Positions 1 through 6,907 of a stretch of 32,762 nucleotides of DNA are shown in pieces. The notes beneath the pieces are model-generated. The model did not search any database, was not told the origin of the DNA, and saw only the letters and a list, made by a program, of their open reading frames with translations. Every line of letters begins with the position of its first letter. Positions within the stretch are counted from its first letter, which is position 1. The translations under genes were made by a program, and so were the position numbers. The DNA comes from an uncultured Collinsella sp. (GTDB lineage: Bacteria > Actinomycetota > Coriobacteriia > Coriobacteriales > Coriobacteriaceae), in assembly GCA_900757505.1 (NCBI GenBank), contig CAAEOE010000045.1:1-32762 (forward strand), given 5' to 3'.

Positions 1-770
1 CCGCCGCGACCGCCACGGTCGCCGCCACGGTCACCAAAGCCGCCACGGCCGCCACGATCGCCACCGCGACCGCCACGGTCGCCACCACGGCCACCACGGT
101 CGCCAAAGCCGCCGCGACCGCCACGGTCGCCGCCACGGCTACCACGGTCGTCACGGCCGCCGCGAGGACCGCGATCCTCGTCCAGGCCCATGGCGACGAG
201 CGGAGCGATAACCTTATCGAGAGCGGCCATCAGCTCGGTGGCCTCCTCGTAAGAAAGCTCGGGCAGGAGCTTCTCCTTCTTGTTGGCAAGCTCGACCAGG
301 CCCTCAGCGGCATCCTCGGCGGCGAAGACAACAATCTTGCGCATATCGCCCTCGGCGTCGTCGATGCGGCCGACCAGATCGGCAGCCTCGGCCTCGGCCA
401 TCAGGCCATCGAGCTCACGGAGGCGCATGCCCAGCAGGTCGGACATTTCCTTCTGCTCCATCTTGGGCTTGAGGTCAAGAAGCTTGATGGCGCGCTCGAT
501 GTTCGCCATGCGCTCGGCCTTGGCCTCCTCCTCCTTGGAAATAGCAAAGCGACGGCTACGCAGCAGGCGAGCGGCCTTCTGCATCTTGTCCATCAGCTCT
601 TCGTCATCGTAATCAACGGCGGCCTCGACAACCTCGGCCTCCTCCTCGGCGGAAACCTCGTCAGCAGCCTCAACCTCGGCAGCTTCGGTCTCCACGGTCT
701 CGACTGCCTCGACCTCGGCAGCCATGGTCTCGTTCTCGGTCTCGTTCATGATCTCTTCGTTCTCGGACAT
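1..770 (-). CDS. MarR-like winged-helix protein with C-terminal RGG-rich tail (3' end outside window)
   Basis: The frame is open from ATG at 770 to the window edge (at least 256 codons), with SD AAGGAG four bases before the start. Three regions are visible. Residues 1-58 are very acidic (Glu/Ala/Val). Residues about 58-195 read as a MarR-type fold: a dimerisation helix, a helix-turn-helix around EMSDLLGMRLRELDGLM, a wing around GRIDDAEGDMRKIVVF, and C-terminal helices. From residue 197 the sequence is GDRGGRGG/GGFGDRGG repeats. RGG tails are known from RNA-binding proteins and condensates; MarR proteins usually bind DNA as dimers. Binding both DNA and RNA is inference. The GC-rich repeats at 1-170 are the coding DNA of this tail. 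Target and full length cannot be told. Confidence 0.85.
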   Translation of the reverse strand, partial: MSENEEIMNETENETMAAEVEAVETVETEAAEVEAADEVSAEEEAEVVEAAVDYDDEELMDKMQKAARLLRSRRFAISKEEEAKAERMANIERAIKLLDLKPKMEQKEMSDLLGMRLRELDGLMAEAEAADLVGRIDDAEGDMRKIVVFAAEDAAEGLVELANKKEKLLPELSYEEATELMAALDKVIAPLVAMGLDEDRGPRGGRDDRGSRGGDRGGRGGFGDRGGRGGDRGGRGGDRGGRGGFGDRGGDRGGRG

Positions 771-922
771 GAGACTCCTTCTTGGCCCTCTCGGGCATCA
801 TCGCCCCATTCGCGGGGCCCGTCGCGCACTCTTTGCGCTTTAAACATTCATGCCTCTCGGCAAAACGTCCATTAGTTTATGGTGTCGCCATCCAATCTAG
901 CTGCAGAATCTATGTGCACACA

Positions 923-2338
923 TTAATGCGACATGTGCGACTCGCGACGAGCGTACACCAGCGACGTCGCGAACCCGACCACGGCAATTACAGCCGCCAC
1001 ACGCACGGCAGCTGCAAATCCAATCGCCTGGGCAACGTCGGTCGCAGCGCCAGCCGCGCCGGCAGTCGCAGCAGAACTCGAGAGCAGGCCGATAAATAGC
1101 GACGGCCCAAACGATGCGGCAATCATGTTCCACGTGTTGAGCAATGCCGTTCCGTGAGGGTGCTCAGCGGCAGGCAGCGTCTCCAAGCCAGCCGTCTGCG
1201 AGGGGCTCAGCACCAAACCGACTCCGACATACACCACAACGGTCAGCGCCACGACAACGCCGATGTTCATGCTTGCCGCCGTCATCGAGATGGCAGTCTG
1301 CCCCACGGCAATCAGGGCAAAGCCGACCGGCAGCAGCGGCCATGCGCCACGGGTGTCCATCACGCGTCCGCCCACAATCGAGGTCACGGCGTTGCAGGCA
1401 ATCGCCGGCAAAATGAGCAAGCCCGCAATAAGTGCGGTCATGCCGTATGCGCCCTCAAAATAGAGCGGCAACAAAACGCTCATCGAGAACGTCGTCATCA
1501 TCGACACCACCACAAGCAGGCACGCAGGCCAAAAACGAACGCTCGCCATGGGATGCACGTTAAGCACCGGATGCTCGAGCTTGAGCTGACGGGCCGCAAA
1601 CAGGCCGAGCAGCACAACGGTGGCGAGAAGCGTCGCGATACCGACAATCAGATTGGTCGAGAATTCGCCTACGGAATACACAAATGCCGTAATGCCGGCG
1701 GCGAGCAAAACAACCGACAGGATATCAAGCGTGGTGTTTGATCGCTCTCCGACATTCTGAACCAGCTTAACGCCCGCCGCAGCGACCACAATGCCGCCCA
1801 CCAGCGGCACTACGAACACCGCCCTCCAGCCAAACAACGTGCACATAAGACCGCTGATCACGGGTCCAAACGCCGGCCCCAGCGTAATGCAGGCACCGCC
1901 CAGGCTCAGATACAGGCCGAGCTTCTCGCGTGGAGCGCATGACAGCACCACGTTCATCATGAGCGGGAACAAGATGCCCGATCCCGCGGCCTGCAAAATA
2001 CGGCTTGGCAGCAAAACGCTAAACGACGGAGCGAACAGGCACAGGACTTCGCCGGCGACCATGCATCCGCATGCGAAAAACAGCAGCTTGCGCGTCGAGA
2101 AACGGCCGGATAGGAAGGCCATGATGGCCGTAAAGATCGACGTCACAATCATGTAGCCCGAGACGAGCCACTGTGCCGTGGTGGCACTCACCGAAAAGGC
2201 TGCCATAATGTCGTGCAACGCCACGTTAATGATGTTCTCGTTAAACGCGGCGACAAAGGCCGCAATATACATAACGACGAGAATCGCCGCAGTGGCCGAT
2301 GGCGTTGCTTGAACTTGTTGCTGAGATTTGCTCCCCAT
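923..2338 (-). CDS. MFS transporter, DHA2 (EmrB/QacA) drug exporter family
   Basis: A 471-residue protein. The start is ATG at 2338 with AGGAA upstream; the frame stays open further upstream but that stretch is not membrane-like. The N-terminus after residue 17 is a classic first helix ending NENIINVALHDIM, followed by the WLVSGYMI helix. The loop GRFSTRK is the MFS motif A. The segment GGACITLGPAFGPVISG matches the motif C of proton-driven exporters. About 14 hydrophobic segments follow, the count usual for DHA2. Members export drugs, dyes or metabolites across the inner membrane using the proton gradient; the substrate cannot be read from sequence. It is divergent from the deformylase-like gene at 2544, with a 205-base gap. 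Confidence 0.88.
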   Translation of the reverse strand: MGSKSQQQVQATPSATAAILVVMYIAAFVAAFNENIINVALHDIMAAFSVSATTAQWLVSGYMIVTSIFTAIMAFLSGRFSTRKLLFFACGCMVAGEVLCLFAPSFSVLLPSRILQAAGSGILFPLMMNVVLSCAPREKLGLYLSLGGACITLGPAFGPVISGLMCTLFGWRAVFVVPLVGGIVVAAAGVKLVQNVGERSNTTLDILSVVLLAAGITAFVYSVGEFSTNLIVGIATLLATVVLLGLFAARQLKLEHPVLNVHPMASVRFWPACLLVVVSMMTTFSMSVLLPLYFEGAYGMTALIAGLLILPAIACNAVTSIVGGRVMDTRGAWPLLPVGFALIAVGQTAISMTAASMNIGVVVALTVVVYVGVGLVLSPSQTAGLETLPAAEHPHGTALLNTWNMIAASFGPSLFIGLLSSSAATAGAAGAATDVAQAIGFAAAVRVAAVIAVVGFATSLVYARRESHMSH

Positions 2339-2543
2339 GCATTTCCTTCCTCTTGGAACGACAGTCGCATCGCCCCAGAGGAACAGTCCAGGGCGAAAAA
2401 TGAGCCCTAGACTTACGCCAGACGCCGTACACGACGAATCTGGCAACATGGTCCAACGTTGAAAGATTGTAACGCGGACGCGCAGCTTTCCTTCCGCGCT
2501 ATTATTAAAAGTCCACGAAAGCATAAGACATGAGGAGCCCGCC

Positions 2544-2954
2544 ATGATTAAGCCCATCATGAAATCCGAGTTCTTTTTGCGCCTGCCTTCCGAAGACGCG
2601 GGACCCGACGATGCCGTGACCGGGCAGGACCTCCTGGATACACTCCACGAGCATGAGCACGAGTGCGTGGGGCTCGCCGCCAACATGATCGGTGTGCGCA
2701 AGCGCATCATCTGCGTAAAGGACGGCAACAGGACACTCCTGATGTACAACCCTCAAATTCTTGAGCAGGTCAATGCCTATCAGACGAGCGAAGGATGCCT
2801 CTCGCTGATCGGCGAGCGCCCCTGTACCCGCTATCGCCGCATTAAGGTTGAGTATTTGGACGAGAACTTCGTCCACCGCATCAAAAACTTCTCGGGCTAC
2901 ACCGCCGAAATCATCCAGCACGAAATCGACCATTGCTGCGGAATCGTAATCTAG
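2544..2954 (+). CDS. Short peptide-deformylase-like protein (PDF-like 1)
   Basis: 136 residues, shorter than the 150-190 usual for Def. ATG at 2544 follows the SD TGAGGAG by six bases. The three deformylase motifs are present: motif 1 CVGLAANMIG (residues 41-50), motif 2 EGCLS with metal ligand Cys85, and motif 3 HEIDH with ligands His126 and His130 and catalytic Glu127. The motif 1 Gln that stabilises the oxyanion in canonical Def (GLAAPQ) is Met48 here. Def removes the formyl group from nascent N-terminal Met; whether this short form does so, or acts on another formylated substrate, is open. No methionyl-tRNA formyltransferase lies nearby. A second short paralogue lies at 10429-10848, and both sit beside copies of the same structured element. 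Confidence 0.82.
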   Translation: MIKPIMKSEFFLRLPSEDAGPDDAVTGQDLLDTLHEHEHECVGLAANMIGVRKRIICVKDGNRTLLMYNPQILEQVNAYQTSEGCLSLIGERPCTRYRRIKVEYLDENFVHRIKNFSGYTAEIIQHEIDHCCGIVI

Positions 2955-2967
2955 TTCCGCGAGTCAA

Positions 2968-2987
2968 GGAAAATGATCTGTTTTCCT
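2968..2987 (+). terminator. Small hairpin after PDF-like 1, possible terminator
   Basis: AGGAAAA pairs with TTTTCCT around a seven-base loop, 13 bases after the stop codon. The T-rich right arm is followed by CCTCCG rather than a T tract, so terminator function is tentative. It separates the gene from structured element A. Confidence 0.4.
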
Positions 2988-2998
2988 CCGTCCCTAAT

Positions 2999-3174
2999 GG
3001 ACCATGGTAACGACGCAGGCTGAGCACACGACAGCGAGCGAGCCGCATTTGCACCAAGGTGGCGTGAAACGAAAGGGCGCTGACCTTCTGGTCGCGCCCT
3101 TGAAGTTGAACGTCAGATTGGTGTGAATGCGGCTCGCGCAGCGTCAAGCGGTCCGCCGTTCGGTAGAACGGCGG
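2999..3174 (+). ncRNA. Structured element A (candidate ncRNA, family of three in this window)
   Basis: Basal pairing: 2999-3003 with 3150-3154 and 3012-3016 with 3141-3145. A long helix pairs 3038-3057 with 3118-3137 (two G-U pairs near its inner end). Then come a GG/GA internal loop (3058-3059 against 3116-3117), a six-pair helix (3060-3065/3110-3115), an internal loop (GAAACGA against GAAGTTGA), and an apical hairpin of AAGGGCGC/GCGCCCTT with one bulged T and GACC/GGTC closing TTCT. A 3' hairpin (3153-3161/3166-3174, loop GGTA) shares two bases with the basal strand. The same plan recurs at 22629 and, without the 3' hairpin, at 10326. G-U pairs fit + strand transcription. I cannot assign it to a known RNA family. 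It ends seven bases before the stop of the convergent aminotransferase gene. Confidence 0.6.
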
Positions 3175-3180
3175 AACTAG

Positions 3181-4701
3181 TTACGCCTGACGGTAATGGT
3201 CAAAGAAGTCGGCGAGGTCTTCGAGGGACTCTTTGAGTACTTCCATGCGCGGCAGGTACACGATGCGGAAGTGGTCGGGCTCAGCCCAGTTGAAGCCGCC
3301 GCCGCGCGTAATCAGGATCTTCTTCTCGTGCAGCAGGTCAAGGGCGAATTGCTCGTCATCGGTGATGTTGAACTTTTTAACATCCATCTTGGGGAAGATG
3401 TAGAACGCCGCACGCGGCTTAACCACTGAGATGCCGTCAATCTTGTTGAGCGCCTCATACACAAAGTTGCGCTGCTCGTAGACACGGCCGCCGGGACGGA
3501 TGTAGTCGTTGACCGACTGATGGCCACCGAGTGCCGTCTGAACGATCGACTGAGCCGGCACGTTGGAGCACAGGCGCATGTTCGAGAGCATGTTGATGCC
3601 CATGATGAAGTCGCTCATGCAGCGCTGGTTGCCCGAAAGCACCATCCAGCCAATACGATAGCCCGCGATCATGTGCGACTTGGAAAGGCCGCTAAAGGTG
3701 ACGCAGGGCAGATCGGGAGCGAGCGAGGCAATCGAGACGTGCTCGTAGCCGTCCATGCACAGGCGGTCGTAGATCTCATCGGCAAAGATCATCAGCTGAT
3801 GCCTGCGTGCAATCTCGACGATCCCCTCGAGCACCTCGCGCGGATAGACAGAACCCGTGGGGTTGTTGGGGTTGATGATGACGAGGGCTTTGGTCGCGCT
3901 CGTGATCTTGGACTCCATATCCTCCAGGTCGGGATACCAATCCGCCTGCTCATCACACAGATAATGTACGGGATGACCGCCGGCAAGAGTTGCGCACGCC
4001 GTCCAGAGCGGATAGTCGGGGCTGGGGATCAGGATTTCGTCGCCATTGTCGAGCAACGCGTTCATCGAAAGCTGAATGAGCTCGGACACGCCGTTGCCCG
4101 TGTAGATGTGCTCCATCTGAACGTTGGGCAGGCCCTTGATCTGCGAATACTGCATAATCGCCTTGCGCGCGGAGAACAGGCCACGCGAGTTGGAATAGCC
4201 TTCGCAGTCGGGCAGCTGCTGGCGCATGTCCTTGATGACCTCATCGGGCGTGCGGAAACCGAAGGGCGCCGGGTTGCCGATATTGAGCTTGAGGATGCGC
4301 TCGCCCTCGTCCTCCATACGGGCGGCCTCGTCGACGACGGGACCGCGCACGTCATACAGGACGTTGTCGAGTTTGGTGGATTTAGAAAAAGTACGCATGG
4401 TGGTGCTCCTTGTAATTTGAGCTGAGGGATGGGGTTCGGGCTTGGAATCGTTGCGGGGTGATGATGCCTCGCCTTGATCGGCGTCGCCGGCAAGCAGCCA
4501 GGTAACATCGACCTCCAAAATACGGGCGAGCAGCTCAGCCACATCGCGCCGCGGGATCGTCTTGCCGCTCACATATTGGCTCATCTGACTCTTGCCGAGT
4601 TTTTTGCCGAGCATCTCCGATGCGCGGATTACGTCCGACTGGCGAACGTCGCGATTGGACATAGTCTGTCGCAGGCGATCGCTAAACGTCTCTTGGGCCA
4701 C
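3181..4701 (-). CDS. XRE-type HTH fused to alanine-type aminotransferase
   Basis: 506 residues from GTG at 4701, which has the SD AAGGAGG five bases upstream. Residues about 3-72 form an XRE/Cro-type helix-turn-helix (LGKSQMSQYVSGKTIPRRD), followed by a low-complexity linker to about 101. The rest is a fold-type I PLP aminotransferase close to AlaA: GNPAPFGF near its start, NPNNPTGSVYP, DEIYDRL, the PLP lysine in FSGLSKSHMIAGYRIGW, and a C-terminal FRIVYLP. AlaA-type enzymes interconvert pyruvate and alanine with glutamate. An in-frame ATG at 4398 has its own SD (AAGGAG, seven-base spacing) and would give 405 residues, the size of free-standing AlaA. So the gene may yield both a fused and a free enzyme. 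Four GTTCAA-type half-sites in the promoter fit autoregulation by the XRE domain (inference). Confidence 0.88.
   Translation of the reverse strand: MAQETFSDRLRQTMSNRDVRQSDVIRASEMLGKKLGKSQMSQYVSGKTIPRRDVAELLARILEVDVTWLLAGDADQGEASSPRNDSKPEPHPSAQITRSTTMRTFSKSTKLDNVLYDVRGPVVDEAARMEDEGERILKLNIGNPAPFGFRTPDEVIKDMRQQLPDCEGYSNSRGLFSARKAIMQYSQIKGLPNVQMEHIYTGNGVSELIQLSMNALLDNGDEILIPSPDYPLWTACATLAGGHPVHYLCDEQADWYPDLEDMESKITSATKALVIINPNNPTGSVYPREVLEGIVEIARRHQLMIFADEIYDRLCMDGYEHVSIASLAPDLPCVTFSGLSKSHMIAGYRIGWMVLSGNQRCMSDFIMGINMLSNMRLCSNVPAQSIVQTALGGHQSVNDYIRPGGRVYEQRNFVYEALNKIDGISVVKPRAAFYIFPKMDVKKFNITDDEQFALDLLHEKKILITRGGGFNWAEPDHFRIVYLPRMEVLKESLEDLADFFDHYRQA
4398..4411 (-). promoter_or_regulatory. Internal SD and ATG start for free-standing aminotransferase
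   Basis: On the minus strand AAGGAG (4411-4406) is followed seven bases later by ATG (4398-4396), in frame with the XRE fusion and exactly where AlaA-type proteins normally begin (MRTFSKSTKL). This is as strong as the SD at the upstream GTG start. Confidence 0.6.
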
Positions 4702-4722
4702 TAGAACCTCCTTGCTGGCAAA

Positions 4723-4804
4723 GTTCAATTTATAGAACACGAATTGAACCTGAGTTCAATTTAGGCAGCAGTATAGCGCGGCGCATTATCGGGAAGTTCA
4801 ATTT
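4723..4804 (-). promoter_or_regulatory. Operator/promoter of XRE-aminotransferase gene
   Basis: Four copies of a GTTCAA half-site occur: GTTCAA at 4723, TTGAAC at 4744, GTTCAA at 4754 and GTTCAATTT at 4796. The middle two form the perfect palindrome TTGAAC-CTGA-GTTCAA. On the minus strand a -35-like TTGAAC and a -10-like TATAAA lie among these sites, so a bound repressor would cover the promoter. Autoregulation by the XRE domain is inference. Confidence 0.6.
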
Positions 4805-4863
4805 CACAAGAAAACGTACCGAACTCCGAGATTTGCCCAAAGCAGACAATGACGTGCACACGT

Positions 4864-5721
4864 TTAGAGGTATTCAAGGAATCGAGCGGCGGCAAGCGAA
4901 ATATCAGCCGTGCGATATATCGCATTGATCTGCCGATGGGGATGTCCCTCGAGCGAACGCACGGCAACATCGAATTGACAGCGGCGCAAGATGAGCGCGG
5001 GAAGAATGCTCACGCCCAGGCCGTCCTCGACCATGGCCATAATCGCATAGTCATCCCAGGTCGACAGCTTGGAGCACACCATCAGTCCCGCCCGACGGAA
5101 CAGCGGCGTAATCTCGTCATCGGTGCCGCGTTCTAGCAGAATAAACTGCTCGTTGGCTAAATCGGCAAGAGAAACGACCTCCGCCGTGGCAAGCAAAGAG
5201 TCTGCCGGCACTACTGCCATCAACTCGTCGCGCACCAAAGACCGCGATGCCATGCCGTTTTCTCGGGGTTCACGCGGGATAAAGCCCAGGTCACAACGAC
5301 CCTCAGCCACCCATTGTTCAATCTCTGAGTAATCACCCATCAGCAACTCATAATCGACGTCCGGGTGATCGGCGCGAAAGCGCGCAATCACCGGCGGCAG
5401 CACGTGGGTCGCCACACTCGAAAACGTACCGATGCAGATTTTGCCACGCATGAGCCCACGCATCTCATCCACGCGTCGCTGCAGGCGGCCAAACTCTTCG
5501 CATAACGCCTCGACTGCCGGCATGACCTGCCGCCCGTCGGCAGAAAGCACCACGCCCTCGCGGCTGCGATCAAGCACCTTAAAACCCCAGTCTGCCTCAA
5601 GGTCGCCCACCATGCGGCTCACGCCCGACTGCGAATAGCTCAGGCGCTCGGCAGCACGCGTAAAGCTTCCGGCGCGCACCGTCTCCAGCAGCACCTGCAT
5701 CTTTTGAATATTCGTTTCCAC
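4864..5721 (-). CDS. LysR-family transcriptional regulator
   Basis: 285 residues from GTG at 5721, chosen for the GGAGG seven bases upstream; an ATG at 5742 lacks an SD. The N-terminal winged helix (FTRAAERLSYSQSGVSRMVGDLE) is typical of LTTR proteins. The rest is a two-lobed periplasmic-binding-like effector domain. It is divergent from the EamA transporter gene at 5840 over a 118-base gap, the classic layout in which an LTTR controls its neighbour. The effector is unknown. Confidence 0.9.
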   Translation of the reverse strand: METNIQKMQVLLETVRAGSFTRAAERLSYSQSGVSRMVGDLEADWGFKVLDRSREGVVLSADGRQVMPAVEALCEEFGRLQRRVDEMRGLMRGKICIGTFSSVATHVLPPVIARFRADHPDVDYELLMGDYSEIEQWVAEGRCDLGFIPREPRENGMASRSLVRDELMAVVPADSLLATAEVVSLADLANEQFILLERGTDDEITPLFRRAGLMVCSKLSTWDDYAIMAMVEDGLGVSILPALILRRCQFDVAVRSLEGHPHRQINAIYRTADISLAAARFLEYL

Positions 5722-5753
5722 GGCGCCCCTCCACCTTTGCATGAGTTTTTGTC

Positions 5754-5768
5754 ATGTTATCTATGCAT
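5754..5768. promoter_or_regulatory. Possible LysR box between LysR and EamA genes
   Basis: ATGTTATCTATGCAT contains a T-N11-A core with short inverted ends (ATG-N9-CAT), the LTTR pattern, within the divergent intergenic region. It is short and could be chance. Confidence 0.35.
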
Positions 5769-5839
5769 TATATTCGCTTTTCTTCTAAAACCAGTTCACC
5801 CATAGTGAAGATGCTCAGATATAGAGGGGATGTCAGCGC

Positions 5840-6751
5840 ATGAACAACGGGTTGTTTACATACTTAGCAGCATTGCTATTGTTTGGCTCCAACGGCATCA
5901 TCGCCTCTGCCATCGCGTTGCCGAGCTCCGATATCGTGCTACTGCGCACGTTTTTGGGCGCCCTCTCGCTTGTCACTATCCTTGCCATCACCCAACGCCA
6001 TAAGTTGCAGGCGCCATCTCGCCTCCGCGAAGCCGCAGCCCTCCTCCTTTCGGGAGCCGCGCTGGGCGCCAGCTGGATTTTTCTGTTCCGCGCCTACCAG
6101 ACGATCGGCGTCGGCGTATCCTCGCTGCTGTACTACTGCGGCCCCATCATTGTCATGGCGCTCTCCCCGCTCATCTTTGGCGAAAAGCTGACCGGCGGCA
6201 AAATCGCCGGCTTTGTCGCCGTTGCTTGTGGTGCTTTTCTCATTGCAGCGCAAGGTCTAGGCGGCAATATGCCCATTGCGGGTATCGTCTGCGGTATCGC
6301 CTCGGCATTTTGCTATGCGCTGATGGTCATCGCTAGCAAGGGTGCGCCACACATCGAAGGCCTCGAGAACTCCACGCTCCAGGTGAGCGCCGCCTTTGTG
6401 ACCGCGCTGGTCCTCACGCTCATCACGCAGGGCGCTCCCTCATTCCTGTCCGCCGGCGTCGCCACCAGTATTGATTGGCGCGCCGTCGTCATGCTCGGCG
6501 TCGTCAACACCGGCATCGGTTGCCTGCTCTACTTTAGTGCCGTCGCCAAGCTGCCCGTCCAGACCGTCGCGGTCGTCGGCTACCTCGAGCCGCTTTCGGC
6601 CGTCGTGTTCTCGGCCGTCCTTTTGGGCGAAGCCATAACACCGGTCCGCCTGATGGGCGCCGCGCTTATCATCGGCGGCGCGATTTTTTGCGAACTCGCC
6701 GGCAAACGCGCAAACGCCAAGGCTGGCATCGCCCAGACAGTACGTGCTTAA
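5840..6751 (+). CDS. EamA/DMT-family exporter
   Basis: 303 residues with ten hydrophobic segments arranged as two EamA repeats (about 5-140 and 150-290). Repeat landmarks include LLRTFLGALSLV, SSLLYYCGPIIVMALSPLIFGEKLT and its counterpart VVGYLEPLSAVVFSAVLLGEAIT. DMT exporters move amino acids, nucleobases or other metabolites out of the cell. The SD is modest (AGAGGGG about ten bases before ATG). Divergence from the LysR gene suggests regulation by it. Substrate unknown. Confidence 0.88.
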   Translation: MNNGLFTYLAALLLFGSNGIIASAIALPSSDIVLLRTFLGALSLVTILAITQRHKLQAPSRLREAAALLLSGAALGASWIFLFRAYQTIGVGVSSLLYYCGPIIVMALSPLIFGEKLTGGKIAGFVAVACGAFLIAAQGLGGNMPIAGIVCGIASAFCYALMVIASKGAPHIEGLENSTLQVSAAFVTALVLTLITQGAPSFLSAGVATSIDWRAVVMLGVVNTGIGCLLYFSAVAKLPVQTVAVVGYLEPLSAVVFSAVLLGEAITPVRLMGAALIIGGAIFCELAGKRANAKAGIAQTVRA

Positions 6752-6785
6752 AAGCCCCTGCTTTGAAATGCTACCTGCGTAGATA

Positions 6786-6809
6786 AATAATCCCCAGCTG
6801 AGGATTATT
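6786..6809. promoter_or_regulatory. Near-perfect palindrome before kup
   Basis: AATAATCC and GGATTATT flank a CAGCTG core, giving a 24-base near-palindrome 35 bases after the EamA stop and about 100 bases before kup. There is no T tract on either side, so it may be an operator or a weak terminator. I see no c-di-AMP riboswitch in the kup leader. Confidence 0.4.
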
Positions 6810-6907
6810 GTCTAAAATAACCCGATGTGCCAAACTGCTCTTGTATGTATAAAGACGGCATAAAGTTTTTGTCCTAGACAGATAACCGGATGTCTAAGGG
6901 AGTCCTC

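Noticed and set aside
1..170. Regular GC-rich repeats resembling a tandem repeat or CRISPR-like array
   Set aside because: They are in frame with the MarR-like gene and encode the RGG tail; no spacers or CRISPR repeat structure.
6752..6907. c-di-AMP (ydaO) or Mg2+/K+ riboswitch before kup
   Set aside because: The leader is too short for ydaO and lacks its conserved blocks; only a short palindrome is seen.
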